Positions 45,749-55,635 of a stretch of 64,000 nucleotides of DNA are shown here, one piece after another; position 1 is the stretch's first letter; every line of letters begins with the position of its first letter. Where the stretch lies: NCBI RefSeq assembly GCF_011683915.1, contig NZ_JAAQPH010000027.1:1-64000 (forward strand), in the 5' to 3' direction. A program made the position numbers and the translations under genes. Source of the DNA: Pelagibius litoralis. Its GTDB lineage: Bacteria > Pseudomonadota > Alphaproteobacteria > Kiloniellales > Kiloniellaceae. Under the pieces are notes generated by a model, which was not told the DNA's origin, did no database searches, and worked only from the letters and a program-made list of their open reading frames with translations.

Positions 45749-48028
45749 ATGACCGCGCCATCCGAGACGAATCACGCCTGGGCCGGGTCGCGGCGCCTGC
45801 TGCGCCTGCTGCGCGACCTGATGAAGGCCGGCGGCTCCAGCCAGGAACGGCTGGACAAGGTCGTTGAGCTGATCGCCCAGCATATCGTCGCCGAGGTCTG
45901 CTCGATCTATGCCATGCGCGGCGGCGAAGTGCTGGAGCTGTTTGCCAGCAAGGGCCTGAAACCGGCGGCGGTGCACAAGACCCGGCTGCAGGTAAACGAA
46001 GGCCTGGTGGGACTGATCGCCGCCCAGGCCCGGCCCGTCGCCCTGGCCGATGCCCAAAGCCATCCGAATTTCGCCTACCGGCCGGAAACCGGTGAAGAGG
46101 TCTATCACTCCCTGATGGGTGTGCCGATCATGCGCAGCGGGCGGGTGCTGGGCGTTTTGGTCGTGCAGAACCGCACCCAGCGCAGCTACGGCGAAGAGGA
46201 GGTCGAGGCGCTGGAGACGGTGGCCATGGTGATGGCCGAATTGCTGAGCGGCGACAGCATGCTCGACCGCGCCGCCGGCGGCCAGGGCGGCGGCAGCGAT
46301 CTGATGCCGGCGCGGCTTGGCGGCATAACGTTGAATCAGGGCCTTGCCATCGGAGTCGCGGTGCCGCACCACCGGGGCATCGTTATCTCCCAGGTGGTCA
46401 GCGAAAACCCGGAGGCCGACCGTGAGCGCCTTGATACGGCCATGGGGGCAATGCGCAGCGCCCTGGACGCGATGCTGGCACGCCAGGAGGTGGCGCGGGC
46501 CGGCGAACACCGCGAGGTCCTGGAAACCTATCGCATGTTCGCCGACGACCGCGGCTGGCTGAAGCGCATGCACGACGCCGTGCGCGGCGGCCTGACGGCT
46601 GAGGCCTCTGTGCAGAAAGTACAGAATGAAACCCGTGCCAGAATGTCGGCCATCAAAGATCCCTATCTCAGGGCACGGCTGGCCGATCTGGACGATCTGG
46701 GCAATCGCCTGCTGCATCACCTGCTGGGGCTCGATGAGAAGAAGCGCGAGGATCTGCCGGAGGACATGGTGCTGGTGGCCCACGACCTGGGCCCGGCAGA
46801 ACTGCTCGACTATGACCAGAAACGCCTGAGGGCGGTGGTTCTGGAGCAGGGGGCGCCGACCGCGCATGTGGCGATTGTCGCCCGCGCCCTGCAAATTCCC
46901 ATGATCGGGCGCTGCGACGGCATTACCACCCAGGTGGGCGATGGCGAGAACATTATCGTCGACGGCGAGACCGGACAGGTCCTGCTGCGGCCCAGCACCT
47001 CGGTTCGGGCCGGGTTCCAGGAAAGTATCGCCCATAAGGAGCGTCAGCAGGCAGCCTTTCGTGCGGTGCGCGATCTGCCCGCGGTCACCCTGGACGGTCA
47101 AGATGTGACGCTGCTGATCAATGCAGGGTTGATGATCGATCTGACGCACCTGAAAGACGCCGGGGCGGAGGGCATCGGCCTTTATCGCACCGAGGTTCCC
47201 TTCATGATTCGCGATTCTTTTCCGGGTGTCCAAACCCAGGCGGATATCTACAGCAGGATCCTGGATCATGCGGGGTCGAAGCCGGTCGTCTTCCGGACCT
47301 TGGACGTCGGCGGCGACAAGCTGCTGCCTTACTGGCGCGGCGGCCATGAGGATAACCCGGCAATGGGATGGCGGGCGATCCGCATCGGCCTGGACCGGCC
47401 GGCGCTGCTGCGCCAGCAGCTGCGCGCACTGCTGCGGGCGGCGGCCGGGCGCAGTCTTTCCGTCATGTTCCCGATGATCAGCGAAGTGGCGGAGTTCGAA
47501 GCGGCCAAGACCTTGTTGCAGCGCGAGGTCGAGCGGGAAAAATCCCTGGGCGGCAGCCTGCCGACGGAAATCAAGGTCGGTGCCATGCTGGAGGTGCCGG
47601 CCCTTGCCCTGCAACTGCCGCAGCTTCTGCCGCGCTGCGATTTCCTGTCGCTTGGCAGCAACGACCTTGTCCAGTTCCTTTTCGCCGCGGATCGCGGGAA
47701 TCCGCGCCTGGCAAGGCGCTACGACACCTTGTCGCCGGCCGTACTGACACTTGTGCGCGACGTCGCACGCCGCTGTGACGAGCATGGGGTTCCCCTGACG
47801 GTCTGCGGAGAGATGGCCGGCCAACCCCTGGAGGCCTTGGCGCTTCTGGCCTGCGGCGTGCGGCGGCTTTCCATGGCCCCGGGTTTTGTCGGTCCGGTCA
47901 AAACCATGATCCGCAGCCTGGAACTCGCCAGCCTGACCGCCACAATCAATCAATTATTAACTTTACCCGATCACAGTATCCGCGAACAGTTAAGGTCCTA
48001 TGCGCTTGAGCGGAACATCTCCATCTAA
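45749..48028 (+). CDS. ptsP: Phosphoenolpyruvate-protein phosphotransferase PtsP (EI-Ntr)
   Basis: 759 residues. An N-terminal GAF domain (about 1-165) precedes the enzyme I fold. The phosphorylated histidine is His373 in GAPTAHVAIVARAL. The C-terminal PEP-binding barrel shows DVGGDKLLPYW, GSNDLVQFLFAADR and VCGEMAGQPL. EI-Ntr starts the nitrogen-related phosphotransfer chain to NPr and EIIA-Ntr, which regulates potassium, nitrogen and stringent responses rather than sugar uptake. It follows lysC as in other alphaproteobacteria and is followed by rodZ-like and ispG genes. Confidence 0.97.
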   Translation: MTAPSETNHAWAGSRRLLRLLRDLMKAGGSSQERLDKVVELIAQHIVAEVCSIYAMRGGEVLELFASKGLKPAAVHKTRLQVNEGLVGLIAAQARPVALADAQSHPNFAYRPETGEEVYHSLMGVPIMRSGRVLGVLVVQNRTQRSYGEEEVEALETVAMVMAELLSGDSMLDRAAGGQGGGSDLMPARLGGITLNQGLAIGVAVPHHRGIVISQVVSENPEADRERLDTAMGAMRSALDAMLARQEVARAGEHREVLETYRMFADDRGWLKRMHDAVRGGLTAEASVQKVQNETRARMSAIKDPYLRARLADLDDLGNRLLHHLLGLDEKKREDLPEDMVLVAHDLGPAELLDYDQKRLRAVVLEQGAPTAHVAIVARALQIPMIGRCDGITTQVGDGENIIVDGETGQVLLRPSTSVRAGFQESIAHKERQQAAFRAVRDLPAVTLDGQDVTLLINAGLMIDLTHLKDAGAEGIGLYRTEVPFMIRDSFPGVQTQADIYSRILDHAGSKPVVFRTLDVGGDKLLPYWRGGHEDNPAMGWRAIRIGLDRPALLRQQLRALLRAAAGRSLSVMFPMISEVAEFEAAKTLLQREVEREKSLGGSLPTEIKVGAMLEVPALALQLPQLLPRCDFLSLGSNDLVQFLFAADRGNPRLARRYDTLSPAVLTLVRDVARRCDEHGVPLTVCGEMAGQPLEALALLACGVRRLSMAPGFVGPVKTMIRSLELASLTATINQLLTLPDHSIREQLRSYALERNISI

Positions 48029-48181
48029 CGCGTTGCTGTGTCGAAGATAATATTGTTAACCTGTCGGGATTGTGGTGCCGGTCAGTCAGGCTTTTACGGG
48101 CGGTCCAACAGAGGACGGTTCCCGGAAGTTTGAACCAGCAGGGAAGACCACCATCCCGTTTGCAGAATCTGGTGAGAACCT

Positions 48182-49525
48182 GTGGCCCAAACAGCCAAGA
48201 AAAGCGCCCCTAAGCGCGTCGACCGCGACCCGGTCCCCGAGATCGCCATTGCCCAGGAGTTGGAAGGCGAGAAGGTTGCTGACACCCTGATCCGGGCGCG
48301 CCAGCAGTATGGCCAGGACCTACGTTCGATCGCGCAGGTCCTCTGCATCCGCTATTCCTATCTCGATGCGATTGAGCGGGCCAACTACGAGAGTCTTCCC
48401 GGTCCCACCTATGCCGTGGGTTTTGTGCGGACCTACGCCGAATTCCTGGGCCTTGACGGCGATGCCATCGTCGAGCGGTTCAAGAACGAGGTTCAAGGCC
48501 TGGACGGCCAGCCCAAGCTGCATTTTCCGACCCCGGCGCCCGAAGGCAAGATGCCGGGCGGGGCGGTTTTCCTGGTTGCGGCGCTGCTTTTTGCCGCCGC
48601 CTATGGCGTCTGGTTCTACCTCTCCAACAAGGGCGAGACGATCGCCGATCTGGTTTCGCCGGTCCCCGAGCGGCTGCAGGAACTGGTGGAGGATGCGCCG
48701 CCGGAAACGCTGAGCGAAACGCCGCCCGCCGCAGCCGAAAGCCCCGTCGTTGCGGCCGCAACCCCAGAGAGCACGGTGCCTGAGAGTGCCGTGCCCGAGA
48801 ACGCCCAGCCAGAGAATGCCACGCCAGAGAGTGCTGCCGAGGCGATACAGCCGCCGGCTTCCGGGCTCGCGCCGGAGACGCCCTCTGAGGCATCGGATCA
48901 GACGGTAACGGCGGAATCCTCTGCAGCCTCGTCCTCGACGCCGTCTGCTGCCGAGCCGACCGGGCAGGTGGTTGACGCTGATGGCGAGCCCCGCTTCGGC
49001 GCGCCGCTTGTTGAAATAGTGCCGGACGCCGAAACCCCGTCCGCTGCGGCGCCTGAACGCCCGGGGACCGACGGGACAGCGGCGACACCGTCGCAACCGG
49101 CCCCGGTACAGCCGGAGCCGGTTGTCACGTTGCCGCAGCCTGAGACGCCGGCAAATGCCGATCAGTCCGCCTATGCGATCCCCGCTGCCCCTGCCAACGA
49201 TCAGGCCAGCAGCTTTCTGGTAAACCAGGAGCCGCAGGTTTACGGCGGCGACAATACCGATGCCCGGGTTGTGCTGAAGGCCAATCAGGATGCCTGGGTA
49301 CAGGTCCGCGACCGCGAGGGGACGTTGCTGCTGACCCGGGTGTTGAGGGTTGGCGACAGCTACCGTGTGCCGAATCAGGAAGATCTCACCCTTCTGACCG
49401 GTAATGCCGGCGGTCTGGAGATCCTGGTGGACGGCAACACCCTGGCGCCCTTGGGCCCGGTGGGGGCGGTGCGCCGCAATATACCGCTTGATCCCGAGCA
49501 ATTGCTGAGCGGCGGCGCTCAGTAG
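48182..49525 (+). CDS. RodZ-like protein (HTH, membrane span, DUF4115)
   Basis: 447 residues starting with GTG at 48182, behind a ggtgag site. A helix-turn-helix of the HTH_25 type occupies about residues 35-105 ([21 protein letters not shown]-like). One membrane span is at 122-142 ([20 protein letters not shown]). A long periplasmic Pro/Glu/Ala linker includes five tandem pentapeptides, and the DUF4115 domain is at about 355-425 ([20 protein letters not shown]). RodZ links MreB to the cell wall machinery. Many alphaproteobacteria carry such a gene before ispG. Confidence 0.88.
   Translation: MAQTAKKSAPKRVDRDPVPEIAIAQELEGEKVADTLIRARQQYGQDLRSIAQVLCIRYSYLDAIERANYESLPGPTYAVGFVRTYAEFLGLDGDAIVERFKNEVQGLDGQPKLHFPTPAPEGKMPGGAVFLVAALLFAAAYGVWFYLSNKGETIADLVSPVPERLQELVEDAPPETLSETPPAAAESPVVAAATPESTVPESAVPENAQPENATPESAAEAIQPPASGLAPETPSEASDQTVTAESSAASSSTPSAAEPTGQVVDADGEPRFGAPLVEIVPDAETPSAAAPERPGTDGTAATPSQPAPVQPEPVVTLPQPETPANADQSAYAIPAAPANDQASSFLVNQEPQVYGGDNTDARVVLKANQDAWVQVRDREGTLLLTRVLRVGDSYRVPNQEDLTLLTGNAGGLEILVDGNTLAPLGPVGAVRRNIPLDPEQLLSGGAQ
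48764..48838 (+). repeat. Five 15-bp coding repeats in the RodZ-like gene
   Basis: Five consecutive 15-base units encode [20 protein letters not shown] and PESAA in the periplasmic linker. They are degenerate at the DNA level. Unit number probably varies between strains. Confidence 0.8.
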
Positions 49526-49627
49526 CCCCGACGGCGGAGGCCCTGCGCCTCGCAGCCGCCGGTCCCTGTTCCCGATACCCAGCCAGCCTTGAAGTTTCTG
49601 CGGTTTCGGCGCATCTTGCGCCCGATA

Positions 49628-49654
49628 GCGCGCCCTTGCCAGGCAAGGGCGCGC
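49628..49654. repeat. Perfect 12-bp inverted repeat in the ispG leader
   Basis: GCGCGCCCTTGC (49628-49639) and GCAAGGGCGCGC (49643-49654) pair exactly around a CAG loop. It lies 66 bases upstream of ispG and 100 bases after the RodZ-like gene, with no T run. It may be a processing or pausing site. Confidence 0.75.
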
Positions 49655-49719
49655 TGCGACACCCAGCGGCGCGCGCTTTTCCTGCGCCCCGCGACCAGGA
49701 TGGCGGCAGGAAGGATCGT

Positions 49720-50880
49720 ATGAGCGTAAGGCCCTATCGGGACATCTACCGACGCAAATCCCGCCAGATCCATGTCGGGTCGGTGCCGGTCGGCGGCGAT
49801 GCGCCGATCACCGTGCAGTCGATGACCAATACATTGACCACCGATGTCGAGGCGACGATTGCCCAGGTCCGCGCCCTGGAGGTTGCGGGTGCCGACATCG
49901 TGCGGATCTCCTGCCCCGACAAGGAATCGACCGAGGCGCTGAAGAAGATCGTGCCCGAGGTTACGGTGCCGATCGTTGCCGATATCCATTTCCACTATCG
50001 CCGGGGCATCGAAGCGGCCGAGGCCGGCGCGGCCTGCCTGCGGATCAATCCCGGCAATATCGGTTCGCGCGACCGGGTGCGCGAAGTCGTCAAGGCGGCG
50101 CGCGACAACAACTGCTCGATGCGCATCGGCGTCAATGCCGGCTCGCTGGAACGCGAACTGCTGGAGAAGTACGGCGAGCCCTGTCCGGAAGCGATGGTGG
50201 AGTCGGCGCTGAACCATGCGCGCATGCTCGAGGACGAGGATTTCTTCGAGTTCAAGATTTCCTGCAAGGCCTCCGATGTGTTTCTGGCCGTGGCGGCCTA
50301 TAGCGCGCTTGCGGAGGCTTGCGACTACCCGCTGCATCTGGGGGTGACCGAAGCCGGCGGGCTGCAGAGCGGAACGATCAAGTCGTCGATCGGTATCGGC
50401 AATCTGCTCTGGGCCGGAATCGGCGACACGATCCGCGTTTCCCTGTCGGCCGATCCGGTGGAGGAGATAAAGGTCGGTTTCGATATTCTGAAGTCGCTGG
50501 GCCTGCGTCACCGTGGCGTCAATGTCATTTCCTGCCCGTCCTGCGCCCGGCAGCAGTTCGAGGTGATCAAGACCGTCGAGGTTCTGGAAAAGCGCCTGGC
50601 CCATATCACCACGCCGCTCACCGTCTCGGTCATCGGCTGCGTGGTCAACGGCCCGGGTGAGGCCTTGATGACCGACGTGGGCTTCACCGGCGGCGGGCGC
50701 GGCACCCATCAGGTCTATATCAACGGCTTGCCCGATCATCGCCTGAAGGATGAAGACATCGTCGATCACCTGGTGGAGATGGTTGAGCGCAAGGCGGCTG
50801 AGATAGAGGCTGCCGAAGCGGCGGAAGAAGACGCTGAGAGTGCCAACGAGAACCGCGCTGCAGCCGCAGCGGCTTCTTAG
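49720..50880 (+). CDS. ispG: 4-hydroxy-3-methylbut-2-enyl-diphosphate synthase (IspG/GcpE)
   Basis: 386 residues from the ATG at 49720, with aggaagg 6 bases upstream; an earlier in-frame ATG at 49636 lies in the hairpin region. IspG converts MEcPP to HMBPP in the MEP isoprenoid pathway using a [4Fe-4S] cluster. Cluster cysteines are in [11 protein letters not shown] and [12 protein letters not shown], and the latter also has the conserved Glu. The TIM-barrel half starts [20 protein letters not shown]. The C-terminal 25 residues are an Ala/Glu-rich tail. It is part of an ispG-hisS-hemA-prfA-prmC run with small gaps or overlaps. Confidence 0.97.
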   Translation: MSVRPYRDIYRRKSRQIHVGSVPVGGDAPITVQSMTNTLTTDVEATIAQVRALEVAGADIVRISCPDKESTEALKKIVPEVTVPIVADIHFHYRRGIEAAEAGAACLRINPGNIGSRDRVREVVKAARDNNCSMRIGVNAGSLERELLEKYGEPCPEAMVESALNHARMLEDEDFFEFKISCKASDVFLAVAAYSALAEACDYPLHLGVTEAGGLQSGTIKSSIGIGNLLWAGIGDTIRVSLSADPVEEIKVGFDILKSLGLRHRGVNVISCPSCARQQFEVIKTVEVLEKRLAHITTPLTVSVIGCVVNGPGEALMTDVGFTGGGRGTHQVYINGLPDHRLKDEDIVDHLVEMVERKAAEIEAAEAAEEDAESANENRAAAAAAS

Positions 50881-50898
50881 CCCCTCCCGGAGACAATT

Positions 50899-52155
50899 TT
50901 GAGCAGCCTGCAGCCCGTAAGGGGCACCCACGATCTTTTGCCTGAGGCCATGCGCCGCCACCGCGCGGTGGTGGAGACGGCGCGCCTGATTGCGCAGCGC
51001 TACGGCTTTCAGGAGATGGCGACGCCGATCTTCGAATTCACCGAAGTCTTCAAACGTACCCTAGGCGATGCCTCCGACATCGTCACCAAGGAGATGTACA
51101 CCTTCGTTGCCGGCGGGCGCGCCGACGAGAAAGACAGCCTCACGCTGCGGCCCGAGAATACCGCGGGGGTGGCCCGCGCCTTCATCTCCGGCGGCCTGGC
51201 CCAGCAGGTTCCGGTGAAGGCCTTTTACGCGGGGCCGATGTTCCGCCACGAACGCCCGCAGAAAGGCCGCCAGCGCCAGTTCCACCAGATCGGTGTGGAG
51301 CTGATCGGCGTGCCCCAGCCGCAGGCGGACATCGAAGTAATTGCCTGCGGTGCGCACATCCTGGAAGAGCTGGGCCTGAGCGATGCCGTGGTGCTGGAGC
51401 TGAACACCCTCGGCGACCCGGCCAGCCGCAGCGCCTATCGGGCGGCGTTGGTTGATTACTTCTCAGGCCACATCGACAGCCTTTCCGAGGATAGCCGCAA
51501 CCGGCTGGAAAGGAACCCTCTGCGGATTCTCGATTCCAAGGACGAGGGGGATCAGCGTCTGGTCGTCGAGGCACCGCTGTTCGGCGACTATCTCAATCCC
51601 GAGAGTGTGGATTTCTTCGCTGCGGTGCGCGAGGGGCTGGATAGTCTGGGTATCGCCTATCGCCTCAATCCGCGGCTGGTGCGCGGCCTGGATTATTACA
51701 GCCACACGGCGTTTGAGTTCACCACCGATCGTCTGGGCGCTCAGTCCGCGGTGATGGCCGGCGGGCGCTACGATGGCCTGATCAAGACCATGGGCGGTCC
51801 GCCGACCCCCGGTGTCGGCTGGGCCGCGGGCATCGAGCGGCTGGCCATGCTGAGCGAGCGTGAAGAGCCGGCCCCCCGCCCCATCGTGGTGGTGCCGGTC
51901 AGCGAGGCCGTGGCGACGACGGCCCTGAAGCTGACTCAGCAGTTGCGCCATGACGGGTTTTCGGTGGAACTTGGCTACTCTGGAAACCTGAAAAGGCGGC
52001 TGCAGCGGGCCAACAAGCTGAACGCACGCGCCGCCTTGCTGTTGGGCGAGGATGAGCTGGCATCGCAAAGCACCACACTGCGCGATCTCGATTCCGGGGA
52101 GCAGGAGCTGGTCTCGCTCAGTTCTTTGACCGAGCGCCTCTCCCGCCTCGCTTAG
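50899..52155 (+). CDS. hisS: Histidyl-tRNA synthetase
   Basis: 418 residues starting at TTG 50899 (MSSLQPVRGTHDLLPEAMRR), with cggag 7 bases upstream; no ATG fits. HisRS charges tRNA-His. Class II motifs are visible: motif 2 FYAGPMFRHERPQKGRQRQF, the histidine-A loop LVRGLDYYSHTAFEF, and motif 3 AAGIERLAML. The C-terminal anticodon-binding domain runs from about 325. It is 18 bases after ispG and 12 bases before hemA, so an operon is likely. Confidence 0.97.
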   Translation: MSSLQPVRGTHDLLPEAMRRHRAVVETARLIAQRYGFQEMATPIFEFTEVFKRTLGDASDIVTKEMYTFVAGGRADEKDSLTLRPENTAGVARAFISGGLAQQVPVKAFYAGPMFRHERPQKGRQRQFHQIGVELIGVPQPQADIEVIACGAHILEELGLSDAVVLELNTLGDPASRSAYRAALVDYFSGHIDSLSEDSRNRLERNPLRILDSKDEGDQRLVVEAPLFGDYLNPESVDFFAAVREGLDSLGIAYRLNPRLVRGLDYYSHTAFEFTTDRLGAQSAVMAGGRYDGLIKTMGGPPTPGVGWAAGIERLAMLSEREEPAPRPIVVVPVSEAVATTALKLTQQLRHDGFSVELGYSGNLKRRLQRANKLNARAALLLGEDELASQSTTLRDLDSGEQELVSLSSLTERLSRLA

Positions 52156-52167
52156 CGAGGCCCGGTG

Positions 52168-53478
52168 ATGTCGGACGATGAAACGACCACAGGCCAGGCG
52201 GAGTCTGAAATCCTTGAACGGTTGACCCTGGTCGGGGTCAACCACCGCAGTTTGAATACGGATCTGCGCGAGCGATTGTTCGATCAGGAACCCGACCTGA
52301 CGCTTCTCCTGGCGGCTTTGCGCCATGCGGACTGGGAAGAGGGGCTGGTCGTTGCGACCTGTGAGCGCCTGGAGTTTGCGGTGATTGCCAAGCCGGGCCA
52401 GGCCGTTGCCGCGGAGCTCTTGCAACGTCTTGCCGGGGCGGCCCGCCTGGCACCGACCGAGCTGGTCGGCCAGAGCTACTGCCACAGCGGTCCCCAGGCG
52501 CTGCGTCATCTCTTCGCGGTGGCGGCCTCGCTTGACAGCCTCGTGGTCGGCGAACCGCAGATCCTTGGCCAGATGAAACAGTGCTACCGCGCGGCGGCCG
52601 GCGCCGGCCTGGCGGGCCCGCGGTTGGATGCGACGATGCAGGCAGCTTTTGCCGCGGCCAAGAGGGTGCGCAGCGAAACGCCGATCGGGCAGCAGGCCAG
52701 TTCGATGAACCTGGTGGCGACCCAGGTCGCAGAAGACCTGCATGGCCGCTTCGACGGCCTGCGGCTGCTCTGGCTGGGCCTGGGCGAGATGGGGGAGATG
52801 CTTTGCGCCGATTTCATTGCTGCCGGGGTCGGCCAACTGCTGGTGACCCATGGTTCGAGCCTGCGGGCGGAAGCCGCTGCGCGGCGCCTGAAGTGCAACT
52901 TTGCACCCTGGGATGACCTCGACCACCACCTGGCGGAGGCCGACATCGTTGTCTCCGATTCCAGCTCCGGACGCTTCACGCTGGAGACTGCCCAGATGGA
53001 GGCGGCCTTGAGGCATCGGCGGCGCCGCCCGGTTCTGCTGATCGATGCCGGCGTGCCCTCGGATATCGACCCGGCGATCGCGACGCTGGAAGGCGCCTTT
53101 GTTTACGACCTGGACGATCTGGAGCGGTTGGCCAAAGCGAAGTCCGGGGGACGGGCGGCTGCCAACGTCATGGCCTGGTCGGTCTTGGAGGAGGAGTTGG
53201 ACCGCTTCCAGCGGGCCCAGGCGGGGCGCAACGCCGCGCCTTCGGTGGTGGCTCTGCGCCAGCACTTCGAGGCGACGCGCCGGGCGGTGCTTGAGGGCGG
53301 CAGGCTGGATGCCGAGGAGGCCACGCGGCTGTTGGTCAACAAGCTGCTCCACGACCCCTCCGAGGCCCTGCGCCGGACTGCTGCGGCAGATCGGCGGGCC
53401 GGCGAAACCTTGGAAGCCAGCCTGCGCCGGCTATTCGGTCTGACGCCGGATGCGGAAGAGAGTGAGGAAGAAAAGTGA
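52168..53478 (+). CDS. hemA: Glutamyl-tRNA reductase (C5 pathway)
   Basis: 436 residues from the ATG at 52168 (GTG 52165 is an alternate). The enzyme reduces glutamyl-tRNA to glutamate-1-semialdehyde for tetrapyrrole synthesis. The nucleophile Cys65 lies in ATCERLEF, a variant of the usual TCNRTE. The conserved [20 protein letters not shown] supplies the catalytic histidine and the family motif, followed by ILGQMK. The NADPH domain begins [11 protein letters not shown], and [10 protein letters not shown] and [10 protein letters not shown] are typical. Most alphaproteobacteria make ALA by ALA synthase, so its presence is unusual. It overlaps prfA by four bases. Confidence 0.9.
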   Translation: MSDDETTTGQAESEILERLTLVGVNHRSLNTDLRERLFDQEPDLTLLLAALRHADWEEGLVVATCERLEFAVIAKPGQAVAAELLQRLAGAARLAPTELVGQSYCHSGPQALRHLFAVAASLDSLVVGEPQILGQMKQCYRAAAGAGLAGPRLDATMQAAFAAAKRVRSETPIGQQASSMNLVATQVAEDLHGRFDGLRLLWLGLGEMGEMLCADFIAAGVGQLLVTHGSSLRAEAAARRLKCNFAPWDDLDHHLAEADIVVSDSSSGRFTLETAQMEAALRHRRRRPVLLIDAGVPSDIDPAIATLEGAFVYDLDDLERLAKAKSGGRAAANVMAWSVLEEELDRFQRAQAGRNAAPSVVALRQHFEATRRAVLEGGRLDAEEATRLLVNKLLHDPSEALRRTAAADRRAGETLEASLRRLFGLTPDAEESEEEK

Positions 53479-54551
53479 ATCTCGACGAGAGCCTGAACCG
53501 CGTCGTCAGCCGCTACGATGAACTGCAGAACCTGGTGGCGACCCATCCCAACCCGGGCTCGCCCGAGCATACGGCGATGTTGAAGGAGTTCTCCGACCTG
53601 ACGCCGGTGGTCGAGGGAATCGCAGCCCTGCGCTCCGCACAGAATGAGATGGCCGACCTGGCGGAACTGATTGCCGACCCCGAGTCCGACAGTGAGATGC
53701 GGGCGATGGCGGAGCAGGAGTTCCACGACCTGAAAGCCTGCCTGCCGGAACTGGAGCAGGATCTGAAGATCCTGCTTCTGCCCAAGGACGAGGCCGATGC
53801 GCGCAACGTGATTCTGGAAGTGCGCGCGGGAACGGGCGGCGACGAAGCGGCGCTCTTTGCGGCCGACCTGATGCGCATGTATCAGCGCTATGCCGAACAG
53901 CAGGGTTGGCGTTTTGAGTTGATCGACACCTCAGAGAACGAGTTGGGCGGTTACAAGGAAGCCAGCGCCTCGATTACCGGCAGCGGCGTCTTCGCCCAGT
54001 TGAAGTTCGAATCCGGCGCTCATCGGGTGCAGCGCGTGCCGGTGACGGAATCCGGCGGGCGCATCCATACCTCGGCGGCGACGGTGGCCGTCCTGCCGGA
54101 AGCTGAGGACGTCGATGTTCACGTCGAGGAAAAGGACCTGCGGGTCGACACCTACCGGTCCCAGGGGGCCGGCGGCCAGCATGTGAACACCACCGATTCC
54201 GCCGTGCGCATCACCCATCTGCCGAGCGGCGTGGTGGTGCAGTGCCAGGATGAGAAATCGCAGCACAAGAACCGCGCCAAGGCGATGAAGGTTCTGCGCG
54301 CGCGGCTCTATGAGGTGCAACGTCAGCAGCAGGATGCCGAGCGCGCGGCCGACCGGCGCAGCCAGGTCGGCAGCGGCGATCGCTCGGAGCGCATCCGGAC
54401 TTACAATTTTCCGCAGGGGCGGGTGACCGACCATCGGATCAACCTGACGCTCTACAAATTGGAGCGGGTTTTGACGGGTGAGGGCCTGGACGAATTGATC
54501 GGCCCGCTTACCGCCGCCGACCAAGCCGCCAAGCTGGCCGAGCTTCAGTGA
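53475..54551 (+). CDS. prfA: Peptide chain release factor 1
   Basis: 358 residues starting with GTG at 53475, overlapping the hemA stop (GTGA). RF1 ends translation at UAA and UAG. The catalytic GGQ is at residues 233-235 ([15 protein letters not shown]), whose glutamine is methylated by PrmC. The tripeptide anticodon region [15 protein letters not shown] includes a PxT motif of RF1 type. It is directly coupled to prmC by a second GTGA overlap, so enzyme and substrate are made together. Confidence 0.98.
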   Translation: MNLDESLNRVVSRYDELQNLVATHPNPGSPEHTAMLKEFSDLTPVVEGIAALRSAQNEMADLAELIADPESDSEMRAMAEQEFHDLKACLPELEQDLKILLLPKDEADARNVILEVRAGTGGDEAALFAADLMRMYQRYAEQQGWRFELIDTSENELGGYKEASASITGSGVFAQLKFESGAHRVQRVPVTESGGRIHTSAATVAVLPEAEDVDVHVEEKDLRVDTYRSQGAGGQHVNTTDSAVRITHLPSGVVVQCQDEKSQHKNRAKAMKVLRARLYEVQRQQQDAERAADRRSQVGSGDRSERIRTYNFPQGRVTDHRINLTLYKLERVLTGEGLDELIGPLTAADQAAKLAELQ

Positions 54552-55453
54552 GCGCGTCGGCGGCAGTCACCCTTGAACAGGCGGTGGCCACCGCAACTTC
54601 GCGCCTCGCAGAAGCCGGTATCGAAGCGCCGCGCCGCGACGCACGGCTGCTGGTATGCAGCCTTCTGGGGGGTGGGCCGGAGCTGCTGCTCGCCAGACCC
54701 GAGCGCCCCCTCGACGCTGCCGAGACGGCGGGGATCGCTGCGGCGGTGGAACGCCGTGCGCGGCGCGAACCGATATCGCGCATTCTCGGTCGGCGGGAGT
54801 TCTGGAGCCTGGAGTTCCAGCTGGGCCCAGAGACCCTGGATCCCCGGCCGGACAGCGAAACCCTGGTCGAGGCGGTGCTGGACTTCATTCCCAGGCGCGA
54901 TGCAGAGCTTCGGATTCTCGATCTCGGCTGCGGTTCGGGCTGTCTGCTGCTGGCGTTGCTGAGCGAACTGCCTGTGGCGCAGGGGCTCGGTATCGATCTG
55001 GCCCCCGGCGCCGTTGCGGCCTCGGCGGAGAATGCCCGGCGCTTGGGTCTGGGGTCGCGCGCCGAATTCGTGCAGGGGTCGTGGCAGGACGGCCTACAGG
55101 GTGTCTGGAACATCGTCGTCAGCAACCCGCCTTACATTCCAACGGCTGAGATTGCCGGGCTGGCGCCGGAGGTGGCGGCCTACGACCCGCCGCTTGCCTT
55201 GGACGGGGGAACGGACGGTCTTGCCGCCTATCGCAGTCTGATTCCGGCCGCCGCGGCGGTTTTACACGGCGAGGGTCTGCTCGCCCTGGAGGTTGGGGCC
55301 GGACAGTCGGCAGCGGTCCGTGGGCTCCTGGAAGAGGCCGGATTCCCGACAATCCGGGTTGCGCGTGACCTTTCCGGGATCGAACGTTGCGTTCTTGCCA
55401 CGCAAGCGCGCAAAAGTCGCGCTTCTGCGCAGGAATTGGCGGATGTACGGTAA
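54548..55453 (+). CDS. prmC: Release factor glutamine methyltransferase
   Basis: 301 residues starting with GTG at 54548, overlapping the prfA stop. PrmC (HemK) N5-methylates the GGQ glutamine of RF1 and RF2. The catalytic NPPY is at 193-196 ([12 protein letters not shown]). The SAM-binding [16 protein letters not shown] and the N-terminal helical domain with [18 protein letters not shown] are typical; [10 protein letters not shown] is a further family motif. It is the last gene of the hisS-hemA-prfA-prmC run before the structured leader of DUF4167. Confidence 0.97.
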   Translation: MSASAAVTLEQAVATATSRLAEAGIEAPRRDARLLVCSLLGGGPELLLARPERPLDAAETAGIAAAVERRARREPISRILGRREFWSLEFQLGPETLDPRPDSETLVEAVLDFIPRRDAELRILDLGCGSGCLLLALLSELPVAQGLGIDLAPGAVAASAENARRLGLGSRAEFVQGSWQDGLQGVWNIVVSNPPYIPTAEIAGLAPEVAAYDPPLALDGGTDGLAAYRSLIPAAAAVLHGEGLLALEVGAGQSAAVRGLLEEAGFPTIRVARDLSGIERCVLATQARKSRASAQELADVR

Positions 55454-55461
55454 AAAAACAG

Positions 55462-55490
55462 TTGGAAAGCCGCGCAAAGGCCTCTACCTT
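55462..55490 (+). promoter_or_regulatory. Probable promoter of the leader RNA and DUF4167 gene
   Basis: TTGGAA (55462-55467) and TACCTT (55485-55490) are separated by 17 bases, starting 9 bases after the prmC stop. Transcription would start at about 55496, at the foot of the first hairpin. Confidence 0.45.
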
Positions 55491-55491
55491 G

Positions 55492-55591
55492 TTGGAGCCG
55501 AGCCAAGGGGCTCCAAGCGTCTCGGGAGACGCATCACCACCCCAAATTACTTGTGTGTGGTTTACCGCTTGCGGAACCTTTCCGTGGTGGT
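55492..55591 (+). ncRNA. Candidate structured RNA or leader upstream of DUF4167
   Basis: About 100 nt with several clean helices. Stem 1 is TTGGAGCC / GGCTCCAA (55492-55499 with 55509-55516). Stem 2 is gcgtct / agacgc with a cggg loop (55517-55532). A long-range helix CACCAC (55535-55540) / GTGGTG (55584-55589) encloses a ccg-cttg-cgg tetraloop hairpin (55565-55574). It has its own promoter and no T-run terminator before the DUF4167 start, so it could be a leader or a separate sRNA. I cannot match it to a named RNA family. Confidence 0.45.
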
Positions 55592-55635
55592 ATCGAGGAG
55601 CGCGAGCGGCTAATTATCCATTCTGAAGCAAGCGA

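Noticed and set aside
45680-47953. 757-codon open frame antisense to ptsP
   Set aside because: Same effect: PtsP has complete active-site motifs on the plus strand; the antisense product is Gln/His/Arg-rich nonsense.
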